From assembly GCA_034665305.1 (NCBI GenBank), contig JAXDFZ010000011.1, positions 124,001-188,000 on the forward strand: DNA of 64,000 bases, in the 5' to 3' direction. Each line of letters starts with the position of its first letter. The stretch's first letter is position 1. Below, piece by piece: positions 27,337-36,075 of this stretch. The translations under genes were made by a program, and so were the position numbers. A model generated the notes under the pieces. That model made no database searches, was not told where the DNA came from, and saw nothing but the letters and a program-made list of their open reading frames with translations. This DNA comes from DASXRU01 sp034665305. GTDB lineage: Bacteria > Acidobacteriota > Blastocatellia > Pyrinomonadales > Pyrinomonadaceae.

Positions 27337-27719
27337 GAACTGTGATGCTTGAACCGAAGGAAGCTTCGAATACTGCGCGCGAGGCGTTGGCCTTATGGGT
27401 GGGCGTGTTGTTGCCGCCAATAGCATGGGCCGCACAGATGGAGATCAATTATGCGCTGGTGCGGCGAGCGTGTCTGATACAGCGGAGTGCAGCGTTGTAC
27501 CTCGTCACCGGCGTTGCGTTGCTGCTGGTACTCGTTGCCGCTTTCGTTTCTTTAAGCAAGTGGAAAGAGTCAGGCGCGGGTTGGCCGAGTGAATCCAGCG
27601 ATCCCCGAACCCGCCTTCGATTTCTCTCAGTATTGGGTCTACTAAGCAGTGGATTATTTTTTCTGGCGATTGCCGCCCAGGGCATTGCCACGATCATTTT
27701 TCATCCCTGCCAGACATGA
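27333..27719 (+). CDS. Small membrane protein of the oxidase operon
   Basis: About 128 residues with three predicted transmembrane helices (WVGVLLPPIAWAAQM, LYLVTGVALLLVLVAAF, LLSSGLFFLAIAAQG). A GTG at 27333 overlaps the subunit III stop; the ATG at 27345 is an alternative. Similar small proteins of unknown role sit in caa3 clusters between subunit III and CtaG. It is perhaps an accessory subunit or assembly factor, by position only. Confidence 0.7.
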   Translation: MRTVMLEPKEASNTAREALALWVGVLLPPIAWAAQMEINYALVRRACLIQRSAALYLVTGVALLLVLVAAFVSLSKWKESGAGWPSESSDPRTRLRFLSVLGLLSSGLFFLAIAAQGIATIIFHPCQT

Positions 27720-27824
27720 TCGGGACCATGACGAAGGCGGCAAGGTAAGTTGAAGACAATGATCGTGCGGGCCAACTATAACGAACGGTGAAAGACCTGC
27801 CCTCATCGTTTCGTTAGTAACGAC

Positions 27825-28904
27825 ATGTTTAAAGACCGAACCATTGAGGATCCTAAAAGAACTCCATCAGGAGTGAAATATCGTAAACGGCTGTTGGGAA
27901 ATATTTCTTGCCGACAGGGCGCAGAGGATTATTTTGCGGAGCGTTTCTGTAGATATTTGGCTTCTCGGGTTGCTCTCGCTTCCTTTATCTTAATCATTGC
28001 CCGAAGCGCCGCGTTCGCTCATGAAGGCAAACCTCATACATGGAACGATCTCGCCCGCAGTTGGAGTTTTGAACCGCTGGTTGTTATTTCACTTGCCCTC
28101 ACCGCGATTCTCTTTGGGGCCGGTTTGCATAGACTCTCCCGAGAAGCACCAACGCGGAAAGCCAACTGGCATCGCCAGCTACTTTATTTCGGCGGTGGCT
28201 GGCTTGCGCTGTTCGTGGCGTTGGTGTCGCCGGTTCACGCATGGGGTCGGGTACTATTCTCGGCCCACATGACCCAGCATGAAATCTTAATGTTGGTGGC
28301 TGCGCCTCTGCTGGTACTCGGAAAGCCGCTGGTACCTTTTATGTGGGCATTTCCGGTGAAATGGTCCCGGCGAATCGGGAACTTTGCCAAGCTGCCTCCG
28401 CTTCAGTACAGCTGGCGAGTTGTCACGATTCCCTTTGTTGCATGGGTCGTGCATGCGATAGTTTTGTGGCTATGGCACATCCCTTTTCTTTTTGAAGCGG
28501 TGCTTCATAACGAATGGGTGCACACCACTCAACACCTTTCATTTCTGCTTTCGGCACTGGTTTTTTGGTGGGCATTGATTCACGGTTCCCAGGGCGCTAT
28601 GGGTTATGGTGCGGCTGTGCTTTACCTTTTTACCACTTCGCTGCATAGCGGGATTCTGGGCGCTCTCATCACATTTGCTCGATCAGTTTGGTATCCCTCT
28701 TATGTTGGATTAACCAATTCGTGGAGTTTGACGCCTCTTCAGGATCAGCAACTCGGTGGACTGATCATGTGGATTCCGGCCGGTCTGGTTTACGTGCTGG
28801 CGGGACTACTTCTGTTTGGCGGCTGGCTTCACGAAGCCGAAAGGCGGGCTGAAAAGCAAGAGAGCCGGCTTACGTTGCTGGAAACAATTCATCCGAACTC
28901 ATGA
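27825..28904 (+). CDS. ctaG: Cytochrome c oxidase assembly protein, CtaG (caa3) family
   Basis: Multi-span membrane protein of the caa3_CtaG family, needed for assembly of the copper site of caa3 oxidases. Diagnostic regions include LVSPVHAWGRVLFSAHMTQH, VVHAIVLWLWHIPFLFEA and SFLLSALVFWWALI, with many histidines facing one side. The first 40 or so residues are polar and precede the first hydrophobic stretch, so the true start may lie a little downstream. It overlaps the next gene by ATGA. Confidence 0.88.
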   Translation: MFKDRTIEDPKRTPSGVKYRKRLLGNISCRQGAEDYFAERFCRYLASRVALASFILIIARSAAFAHEGKPHTWNDLARSWSFEPLVVISLALTAILFGAGLHRLSREAPTRKANWHRQLLYFGGGWLALFVALVSPVHAWGRVLFSAHMTQHEILMLVAAPLLVLGKPLVPFMWAFPVKWSRRIGNFAKLPPLQYSWRVVTIPFVAWVVHAIVLWLWHIPFLFEAVLHNEWVHTTQHLSFLLSALVFWWALIHGSQGAMGYGAAVLYLFTTSLHSGILGALITFARSVWYPSYVGLTNSWSLTPLQDQQLGGLIMWIPAGLVYVLAGLLLFGGWLHEAERRAEKQESRLTLLETIHPNS

Positions 28905-29335
28905 ATGTCATGACTCGCATACGGTTCGGCCTCATTATCTTCTTAGCCTTTTGCAGTAGTGTCTGTTTGGGCTGTGGCAAAAGTAACGCTGAGAAATTGA
29001 ATAGCGACTTGAAACGAGTTGCCTCTTGGACGGCGACCGCCCGAATGGTCGCCGACGCCTATGCCAACCGTGCGGTACCGGGAGCTTACACAAGTCAGAC
29101 ACTCGAAGAAGTGAACCGGCAGTTAGAGCAGGACGCGAAGCATATCGAATCAATTGGTGATACTCGAAGCGGTGATGCGGCCAATAGGGTTCGGCAAATC
29201 GAGTCGGTAGTCTCAAAAATAAATATGGACGTAAGCAGGCAGGAGCGCGCCGCGGTCAATGAACTGAGTATGCAACTGATAGGTCAGGAGAGGGCACTTG
29301 GTTCGTTGGTTGAGTCCGCTGCGAGTGCGCACTAA
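28901..29335 (+). CDS. Hypothetical lipoprotein, helical
   Basis: A 144-residue protein with a signal ending at a lipobox-like LGCGKS (Cys near 25) and an otherwise charged, helical body containing repeated QLEQ/RQIE heptad-like stretches. It overlaps ctaG by ATGA and lies just before the NRAMP-like transporter. I do not recognise a family. Position suggests a periplasmic accessory factor of the oxidase operon. Confidence 0.7.
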   Translation: MNVMTRIRFGLIIFLAFCSSVCLGCGKSNAEKLNSDLKRVASWTATARMVADAYANRAVPGAYTSQTLEEVNRQLEQDAKHIESIGDTRSGDAANRVRQIESVVSKINMDVSRQERAAVNELSMQLIGQERALGSLVESAASAH

Positions 29336-29340
29336 GGCTG

Positions 29341-30558
29341 ATGAAAAAGATTTTCGAAATCGCCCTCGGTATCGTCACAAGTGTCGGTGGCTTTCTGGAG
29401 ATCGGATCGATTACCACCGCGGCACAGGGCGGGGCTGAGTTTTCCTTTCAATTGCTTTGGGCGATTGTCCTGGGCGGAGTTTGCATCATCTTTTTGGTTG
29501 AGCAGTCAGGCCGTCTGGCAGCCGTGAGTGGCCGCACACTTCCCGACGCTATCCGGGAAAGATTCGGAGCCAATTATTTTCTCTTTCTTTATCTGATTCT
29601 CGGCCTAGTTACTTTGCTGGTGCTGGGCGCTGAAATTGGCGGCGTGTGTGTAGCACTCGAATTGGCGACCGGTCTTAGTTTTCAATGGTGGGCCGCGCCC
29701 GTGGCGTTTCTGATCTGGTTAATGATATGGAAGGGAACGTTCGGCATCATTGAAAAAGGCGTCTCGCTGTTGGGGTTGGTCACGTTATGCTTTGTTGTCG
29801 GTGCATGGGTGATGCACCCGCCGTGGCATCAAGTGATAGCCGGCGTCGCGCCTTCGCTTCCACAACACGATGCCGCCCGTTATTGGTTTATTGCAGTTTC
29901 GATTCTCGGAGCATCGATTTCGCCATATCTGTATTTCTTTTACTCCTCAGGCGCAATCGAAGACGAGTGGGATGAAAGTTATGTGGGCGTCAATCGCGTG
30001 ATTGCGACTGGCGGTATGAGTTTTGGGACTCTCATCTCAATTGCTGTTTTGATATTGGCCGCGCTCATCCTTTTGCCCAACGGCATTAAGGTCGAGCATT
30101 ACGCGCAGTTGCCGCTGCTCCTGGTACCCGTGTTCGGACGATGGGGGTTTTGGTTGTTGGTTGCTTCCGTGGGCATCGCCTGTTTTGGCGCAGCCATGGA
30201 GATCACCCTCGAGATTGCTTATATGACGGCGCAGGGCTTTGGCTGGAACTGGAGTGAAAACCAACGTCCGATCGAAGAAGCACGGTTTAGCTCCGTCTAT
30301 ACGATAATAATTATTCTGGCAGTTATGCTTGTCTTGAGCGGCATCGATCCTCTAAAACTGACGATTTTTTCGATGGCCCTGACGGCGGCTACTCTGCCGG
30401 TTTCGATTGTGCCCTTTCTGTTCCTAATGAATGACTCTCACTACTTACGCGGGTATCGGAATGGATGGTTCTCGAATGGGGTGGTGCTGGTGATAATTGG
30501 ATTGGCTTTCCTGCTCGCTATAGTGACGATTCCTTTGGAAATCTTCGGAGGGAGCTAG
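29341..30558 (+). CDS. NRAMP-family transporter with altered metal-site motifs
   Basis: A 405-residue inner-membrane protein with about eleven helices and the NRAMP fold. In classical NRAMPs helix 1 carries DPGN and helix 6 carries MPH as the divalent metal ligands. Here the equivalent stretches read EIGS (residues 20-23, GGFLEIGSITTAAQGG) and SPY (in GASISPYLYFFYS), so the canonical Mn/Fe site is absent. Transport of another ion, or a non-transport role, is possible. The gene follows the oxidase genes closely (5-base gap) and precedes two PRC-barrel-like proteins. Confidence 0.8.
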   Translation: MKKIFEIALGIVTSVGGFLEIGSITTAAQGGAEFSFQLLWAIVLGGVCIIFLVEQSGRLAAVSGRTLPDAIRERFGANYFLFLYLILGLVTLLVLGAEIGGVCVALELATGLSFQWWAAPVAFLIWLMIWKGTFGIIEKGVSLLGLVTLCFVVGAWVMHPPWHQVIAGVAPSLPQHDAARYWFIAVSILGASISPYLYFFYSSGAIEDEWDESYVGVNRVIATGGMSFGTLISIAVLILAALILLPNGIKVEHYAQLPLLLVPVFGRWGFWLLVASVGIACFGAAMEITLEIAYMTAQGFGWNWSENQRPIEEARFSSVYTIIIILAVMLVLSGIDPLKLTIFSMALTAATLPVSIVPFLFLMNDSHYLRGYRNGWFSNGVVLVIIGLAFLLAIVTIPLEIFGGS

Positions 30559-30559
30559 G

Positions 30560-30907
30560 ATGGATCTTGTGCGCGACTGTCTGGACGAACACTTGGTCGA
30601 CCGCAATAAGCGGCCGATGGGACGCGTCGATGGCATCATTCTGGAGGTCGGTACGACGGGCCCGCCTCGAGTGGCTTATATTGAACTAGGCTCAACTACC
30701 GTGGCCGATCGCCTCAGCCCGCGATTGAGTTCACTCATGTCACGAATGCTAAGACGCAAATCATCGGATCGTTACCGTATTCCGTGGAACAAACTGCGAG
30801 TCGGCCTCAACGAACTGACCGCGGATGTGGAAGCCGAAGCGACACCCGCCCTCGCTTGGGAGCTGTGGCTGCGAAAGAAAGTCATCGGTCGTATTCCGGG
30901 AGCATAG
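30560..30907 (+). CDS. PRC-barrel-like protein
   Basis: A 115-residue soluble protein. DCLDEHLVDRNKRPMGRVDG resembles the first strands of a PRC-barrel (a small beta-barrel that binds partner proteins), and RYRIPWNKL matches the second half. It starts right after the NRAMP-like stop and is followed 2 bases later by a second protein of the same type. It has no signal peptide. It is possibly a cytoplasmic partner of the NRAMP-like transporter, by position. Confidence 0.7.
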   Translation: MDLVRDCLDEHLVDRNKRPMGRVDGIILEVGTTGPPRVAYIELGSTTVADRLSPRLSSLMSRMLRRKSSDRYRIPWNKLRVGLNELTADVEAEATPALAWELWLRKKVIGRIPGA

Positions 30908-30909
30908 TT

Positions 30910-31230
30910 GTGGCCAAACGGGAAATTCATCTTGAGCTGTTATTGGGAAAACGAGTGCGCGCACTCAATGGGCGAACAATAGGGCGCCTGGAGGAAGTTC
31001 GAGCGGAGGAAATCCGAGGCCAATATTTTGTTAAGGAATATCTGGTAGGTAACTATGCCGCGATGGAGCGTCTAGCGGTACTCACCATTGCCCGCGCGAT
31101 CTTGCGCCTTTTTGGTATTCGGAAGAAGAATGGCGGCTATCGCGTGCCGTGGGACAAGATCGATCTCTCTGATCCTCGAAGGCCACGGTTGCTGTGTGCG
31201 GTTAATGAATTGCTTTTGATTGACTATTAA
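30910..31230 (+). CDS. Second PRC-barrel-like protein
   Basis: A 106-residue soluble protein from a GTG at 30910 with GGGAG about 8 bases upstream. LLGKRVRALNGRTIGRLEEVRAE is a clear PRC-barrel-like start, and GGYRVPWDKIDLSD parallels RIPWNKL in the preceding protein. The two look like diverged paralogues encoded in tandem. Confidence 0.7.
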   Translation: MAKREIHLELLLGKRVRALNGRTIGRLEEVRAEEIRGQYFVKEYLVGNYAAMERLAVLTIARAILRLFGIRKKNGGYRVPWDKIDLSDPRRPRLLCAVNELLLIDY

Positions 31231-31238
31231 GACCCACG

Positions 31239-32255
31239 ATGTCGATCCATAAATTCCGCGGTGAGCCGCTCCGACTCGGGCGTTGCGGGTTATTTTCACT
31301 TTGCTTAACTTTGACGCTCGCGGGTTGCGGCGCAAAGCATGGTCCACTTGCATTCATAAGTAATGAACGTGACGGGACTGTAACCGTAATCGACACGAGC
31401 ACTGATCGGGTGGTTTCGACCATTAAGGTAGGCGGACGACTGCGCGGAATTCGATTAGGAAGTGATAAACGAACCTTTTGGGTAGCGATCAGTTATCCGA
31501 CGAACCAGACGCAGGGTGAAGATAAGATTGCCCACATCGATGAGACCGGGACGGTGATTGCGAAATATGAAGCCGGAACCGATCCGGAGAACTTCGTAAT
31601 AGATAAAGCTGAGTCACGGCTTTATATAGCCAACGAAGACGCCGGCACCGCCTCGGTGACTGATATCAAGGCCAATCGTGTGATCATCAGTATGCCCGTC
31701 GGTTTGGAACCGGAAGGAGCGGCAATCAGTCCCGATTGCAAATGGGTTTATATCACGTCCGAAAGCAGCAGCAGCGTCAGCGTCCTCGACACGCAAACCA
31801 ATCAAGTCATTAAAACTTTTCTAGTAGGGGCAAGACCTCGAGAGGCTGTCTTCACCATTGACGGCAGGCGAGCGTATGTCAGCGCTGAGAACGGCGATTC
31901 GGTTTCAGTGGTCGAGACTGCCGATCATAATGTAATTAGCACTATTGATCTGCCGCGTGGCGAAGATTCCGCGAGATTGAAGCCGAAGGGCATCGTGGTA
32001 TCGGCTGATGGTAAGCGCGTTTATGTGGCGACGGGTCGAGGCAACTGCGTAGCGGTCATCGATGGCGAATCTTTAAAACTGATAACTTTGATTCCGGTCG
32101 GGCAGCGTCCGTGGGGTATCGCGCTGACGGCGGACGGAAAAAAGCTTTATACGGCTAACGGACTTTCGAACGATGTTTCGGTGATAGACACAACAACCAA
32201 TCAGGTGATCGCGACCATTAAGGCAGGAGATGGACCGTGGGGGATAGCGCTTTAG
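31239..32255 (+). CDS. YVTN-type beta-propeller lipoprotein
   Basis: Secreted lipoprotein (signal ending LTLAGC, Cys near 30) of 338 residues built of about seven blades with the pattern VSVIDTxTNQVIxTI...GxxPxGIAxxxDGKxxY. It resembles the beta-propeller family associated with PQQ-dependent catabolism, which fits its place at the end of the xoxF-oxidase cluster. A structural or binding role in the periplasm is likely; no catalytic residues are apparent. Confidence 0.85.
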   Translation: MSIHKFRGEPLRLGRCGLFSLCLTLTLAGCGAKHGPLAFISNERDGTVTVIDTSTDRVVSTIKVGGRLRGIRLGSDKRTFWVAISYPTNQTQGEDKIAHIDETGTVIAKYEAGTDPENFVIDKAESRLYIANEDAGTASVTDIKANRVIISMPVGLEPEGAAISPDCKWVYITSESSSSVSVLDTQTNQVIKTFLVGARPREAVFTIDGRRAYVSAENGDSVSVVETADHNVISTIDLPRGEDSARLKPKGIVVSADGKRVYVATGRGNCVAVIDGESLKLITLIPVGQRPWGIALTADGKKLYTANGLSNDVSVIDTTTNQVIATIKAGDGPWGIAL

Positions 32256-32369
32256 CCGTAACGGGATCTTATTGCTGCAACTGCAGCGGTCGACCAGCAC
32301 ACGCATTCATGGCCACTCAATAGCCTTACCCGAAGAGTTATTTAGTCTTAGCAGTCGCCGTTGGCTTGG

Positions 32370-32963
32370 CTAACTCATTTGCGATCGAGCTGCTTTGGCA
32401 CGTGCCGCGCCGATTGCCGTCTTCACATCTTTGACTTCTTCCGGCGGCGGCAAGACGGCCTTCATACCCAGCGATTCAATCCACAATTCGCGCGCCCAAC
32501 CCGCAGTGTGATAAAGGTGCTCGTCCTCTTCGGCTTCAACTTCTTCATGTGCCTGTTTGAGAGTTTTTGCGGTGTCGCCCGTGGTTTTCTTAGCCGCTTC
32601 ACCGATCAACTGCCAGTTGAGGTGGTCCTTAGTTTCGGCGAGCACGACTGACTCTGCCGCAACCAATTGGGCAGCGCCCGGCTCGCCGGATTTCAAGGCC
32701 ATTTCCATCGCTGTAACCAGGGATTCGCCGATATGCCGGACTACTTTTCTACCCGGCGTTTCCTTCTCCGGATCGAGACCCAAAGCCGTTATTACGTCCT
32801 GCACAATCTGAACGTGGTTGCGTGTCTGCTCCAGGTACTTTTCCCACTCCTCTTTCAACTCTTCATTTTTGGCGCAACGAATGGCCGTAGTATAAACCTG
32901 CACGCCGCCCAACTCTGTTTCCAGGGCCTGATATAAGAGTTCGTCTAACTGTTCTTTCTTCAT
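32370..32963 (-). CDS. Ferritin-like domain protein
   Basis: A four-helix-bundle protein of 197 residues with repeated Glu/His pairs in helices (ELGGVQVY, TRNHVQIV, AAESVVLAETKDHL, EAEEDEHLYH) suited to a di-iron site, plus a lysine/alanine-rich tail. It probably binds iron or deals with oxidative stress. The ATG at 32963 has GGAGG 5 bases upstream and is better than the ATG at 32975. It is transcribed against the propeller gene and is the first of a series of stress-type genes. Confidence 0.8.
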   Translation of the reverse strand: MKKEQLDELLYQALETELGGVQVYTTAIRCAKNEELKEEWEKYLEQTRNHVQIVQDVITALGLDPEKETPGRKVVRHIGESLVTAMEMALKSGEPGAAQLVAAESVVLAETKDHLNWQLIGEAAKKTTGDTAKTLKQAHEEVEAEEDEHLYHTAGWARELWIESLGMKAVLPPPEEVKDVKTAIGAARAKAARSQMS

Positions 32964-33245
32964 CTTCGCCTCCATTGATGTGAATGCTAATTGGCCGATC
33001 GCGGTCGTACGCTAACAGAACATGACGTGATGCGTTCTGCATCGTTATCCGTGAACCTCAGGCAGCGGTACTCAATCGATCCGATATTTGCAATTGGGAG
33101 GCCAGTTGATAAACCCATCCACCAGAAGATTACGCAGGTCTGGCGGAGTGAGCTGGCAATTGGTGTTGGCATTCGCATTGCAAATGTTCGCATAACGCGA
33201 TGAATAAGTTCGGATTTGAATCACGTACCTGAATAAACGATCATC

Positions 33246-34025
33246 ATGAAAAAATTCGCAATTGTTACGGGCGCTTCGACTGGTATTGGTTATGAGTTGG
33301 CGAAGTGCTGCGCCGAAAACGGCTTTGACTTATTGATTGCCGCCGATGAACCGGAGGTTCATGGAGCTGCCGACGATTTCAGGAAATTGGGCCATGAGGT
33401 GGAAGCCGTGGAAGTTGATCTCGCAACCATCGAAGGAGTCGACACTCTCTACGCTGCCGCAAATGGACGCGCAGTTGACGCATTGTTGGCGAATGCCGGC
33501 CGCGGTTTAGGCGGAGCATTCCTGGATCAGAACTTCGACGACCTTCGTCATGTCATCGATACGAATATCACCGGAGAAATCTACCTGGCCCAAAAAGTTG
33601 GCAGAGACATGCGGGCGCGGGGACAGGGCCGAATTCTATTTACGGGTTCCATCGACGGTTTCACGCCGGGAACTTTCAATGCGGTCTACAACGGAACCAA
33701 AGCGTTCATCGACTCCTTTTCATTCGCGCTTCGTAATGAGCTGAAGGACACCGGCGTCACCGTCACCTGCCTGATGCCCGGCGCAACGGAGACCGAATTC
33801 TTTGAACGGGCCGAGATGCAAGATACCAAGATGGGCCAATCGGAAAAAGACGATCCGGCAGATGTTGCAAAGGCTGGTTTTGAAGCAATGATGAAAGGGA
33901 AAGGGGACGTAGTTACTGGTTGGAAAAACAAGTTGCTCTCAACGATCGCAACGGTTACTCCCTCGGACGTGCTTGCCGAGCAACATCGAAAGAAGGCCGA
34001 GCCAGGGTCGGCTCACAAGCAATAA
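33246..34025 (+). CDS. Short-chain dehydrogenase/reductase
   Basis: Classical SDR of 259 residues. The NAD(P)-binding motif TGASTGIG is near residue 9, the structural motif NAG appears in LLANAGRGLG, and the catalytic set is S (FTGSIDGF) with YNGTK (Tyr and Lys). The substrate is unknown. It stands between a ferritin-like gene and an SRPBCC protein, a grouping seen in stress-response cassettes of soil bacteria. Confidence 0.92.
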   Translation: MKKFAIVTGASTGIGYELAKCCAENGFDLLIAADEPEVHGAADDFRKLGHEVEAVEVDLATIEGVDTLYAAANGRAVDALLANAGRGLGGAFLDQNFDDLRHVIDTNITGEIYLAQKVGRDMRARGQGRILFTGSIDGFTPGTFNAVYNGTKAFIDSFSFALRNELKDTGVTVTCLMPGATETEFFERAEMQDTKMGQSEKDDPADVAKAGFEAMMKGKGDVVTGWKNKLLSTIATVTPSDVLAEQHRKKAEPGSAHKQ

Positions 34026-34051
34026 GACTTAATGCAACGCGGAGAAAGAAA

Positions 34052-34762
34052 ATGAACGAGAGGGCATTAACTCCGGACGGGAGCGACGGCGGAGGTGAGC
34101 AGGAGAAAGACGGATTGCTTTCAAAAGCGGCCCGGCATCCGTTTGTGACTGGCGGAGCGATCATGGTCGGAGCGGGACTGGCCTATGCGGCGGTAAAGAC
34201 CATCGAGAGTGCCACGGACAGCGTCGCCCGCGAAGTGCATATCGAAACTTCCATCACCATCGATAAATCACCCGGCGAGCTTTACACCTTCTGGCGAGAT
34301 TTTAAGAACCTTCCGTTGTTCATGAAGAATCTTGAAGCGGTAACTTTGTTAAATGACCGCAAGTCACGTTGGACGGCCAAAGGGCCCGCCAATACCAAAA
34401 TTGAGTGGGACGCCGAAATCTACAATGAAATCGCGAACGAACTGATTGCCTGGCGTTCATTGGAAGACGCAGACGTGGTAAACGCCGGATCGGTTCGATT
34501 TGAAAGGGCGCCGGCGGAACGCGGTACCTATGTGCGCGTCACGATGAACTATAACCCGCCCGCGGGAAAAATTGGCGCCACTATAGCTCAGCTCTTCGGC
34601 GCAGAACCGTCGCAGTTAATCAAGGAAGATCTGCGTCGCCTGAAACAAATGATGGAAGCGCGCGAGATCGCCACCATTGCCGGGCAAACATCCGGGCGTG
34701 CGCAGATCGAACGGACTGCAACACCGACAGAAGCAGCCAACATTTCAGATGCGGAAAGTTGA
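34052..34762 (+). CDS. SRPBCC (cyclase/dehydrase-like) protein with N-terminal membrane segment
   Basis: A 236-residue protein. A glycine-rich hydrophobic stretch (FVTGGAIMVGAGLAYAA, about 31-47) precedes a START-like domain with VHIETSITIDKSPGELYTFWRDF, FMKNLEAV and ELIAWRSLEDADVVNAGSV. These are typical of polyketide cyclase/dehydrase-type proteins found with stress genes. The ATG at 34052 has GGAGAAAGAAA upstream; a longer reading from 33920 overlaps the SDR gene and is rejected. The ligand is unknown. Confidence 0.85.
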   Translation: MNERALTPDGSDGGGEQEKDGLLSKAARHPFVTGGAIMVGAGLAYAAVKTIESATDSVAREVHIETSITIDKSPGELYTFWRDFKNLPLFMKNLEAVTLLNDRKSRWTAKGPANTKIEWDAEIYNEIANELIAWRSLEDADVVNAGSVRFERAPAERGTYVRVTMNYNPPAGKIGATIAQLFGAEPSQLIKEDLRRLKQMMEAREIATIAGQTSGRAQIERTATPTEAANISDAES

Positions 34763-34809
34763 AGAAACCGAGGCGTGGGTAATAAAGCGCGTAGTCAGGA
34801 GATCAGGAG

Positions 34810-36000
34810 ATGAAAGCAGTTTGTTGGGAAGGCAAAAAGAATGTTCAGGTACTCAACGTGCCCGACCCGAGCATCATCAATCCACGTGACGCGATTTTGA
34901 AGATCACGACCACCGCAATCTGTGGCTCCGATTTGCATCTTTACGATGGCTACATTCCCACGATGGAAAAGGGCGACATCCTTGGCCATGAATTCATGGG
35001 TGAGGTCGTGGAACTCGGAGGCGCGGTGAAGAATTTGAAAAAAGGCGACCGGGTCGTAGTGCCGTTCACGATTGCTTGCGGTAATTGCTTTTTCTGTAAA
35101 CGAGATCTGTGGTCAGCCTGTGACAATAGCAATCCGAGTGCAGCGACCGCCGAGATGTTGTACGGATTTTCAGGTTCGGGGTTATTCGGCTACTCCCACA
35201 TGATGGGCGGCTACGCCGGAGGCCAGGCGGAGTATGTGCGGGTACCCTTCGCGGACGTGGGACCAGTGCAAATCCCAGAGGAGTTGAGTGACGAGCAGGT
35301 TCTTTTTCTTTCGGACATTTTTCCGACCGGATATATGGCTGCCGAAAACTGCAATATTCAACCCGGCGATACCATCGCGGTTTGGGGTTGTGGTCCAGTT
35401 GGCCAGTTTGCGATCAAGAGTGCCTACCTGCTCGGCGCCGAGCGCGTGATCGCAATTGATCATGTGCCGGCACGTCTGCGCATGGCGGCCGAGGAAGGCA
35501 AAGCCGAAACCCTCAATTTCGATGATGAACATGTCTATCAAAAGCTAAATGAAATGACTGGCGGTATGGGACCAGACGCATGCATCGATTGCGTCGGACT
35601 GGAAGCGCACGGTACCACGATCGACGCACTTTACGATCGGGCGAAGACCGCACTATTTCTGGCTACTGATCGAACGCATGCCTTGCGCCAGGCGATTCGC
35701 GCGTGCCGCAAAGGCGGTACGGTCTCTGTGCCCGGAGTTTACGGCGGCTTCCTCGATAAGTTTCCATTTGGCGCTGCGTTCTCAAAGGGTCTGACTTTCA
35801 AGATGGGTCAGACGAATGTGCACAAATATCTGCGTCCGCTGCTAAAGCTGATCGAGAATGAAAAGATTGATCCATCTTTCGTGATCACGCATCGCTTGAA
35901 TCTTGCGCAGGCCGCCAACGGTTACGCTACATTTCGAAATAATCCCGACGAGTGCATCAAGGTGGTGATGACGACCAACGGCTCGAATACCGTCCATTAG
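34810..36000 (+). CDS. Zinc-dependent alcohol dehydrogenase (formaldehyde-dehydrogenase-like)
   Basis: Medium-chain dehydrogenase of 396 residues. The catalytic zinc region is CGSDLHLYDG and GHEFMGEVVE; structural-zinc cysteines are in CGNCFFCKRDLWSAC; the NAD-binding motif is WGCGPVGQ with acidic IDH after strand 2. The size and the long insert after the zinc lobe resemble the glutathione-independent formaldehyde/threonine-type subfamily. It shares an island with xoxF, whose product could be formaldehyde, but it is 12.8 kb away and may be unrelated in function. Confidence 0.9.
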   Translation: MKAVCWEGKKNVQVLNVPDPSIINPRDAILKITTTAICGSDLHLYDGYIPTMEKGDILGHEFMGEVVELGGAVKNLKKGDRVVVPFTIACGNCFFCKRDLWSACDNSNPSAATAEMLYGFSGSGLFGYSHMMGGYAGGQAEYVRVPFADVGPVQIPEELSDEQVLFLSDIFPTGYMAAENCNIQPGDTIAVWGCGPVGQFAIKSAYLLGAERVIAIDHVPARLRMAAEEGKAETLNFDDEHVYQKLNEMTGGMGPDACIDCVGLEAHGTTIDALYDRAKTALFLATDRTHALRQAIRACRKGGTVSVPGVYGGFLDKFPFGAAFSKGLTFKMGQTNVHKYLRPLLKLIENEKIDPSFVITHRLNLAQAANGYATFRNNPDECIKVVMTTNGSNTVH

Positions 36001-36075
36001 GCAGGTCCGAACTAACGGCCCCCGCATAAGGTTCGTGGTGTCCGGCCACTTAAACTCTTCTAAACGAGCACAAAG

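Noticed and set aside
34810..36000. XoxF-linked formaldehyde pathway stated as fact
   Set aside because: The dehydrogenase is distant from xoxF and separated by unrelated genes; kept only as a low-interest idea.
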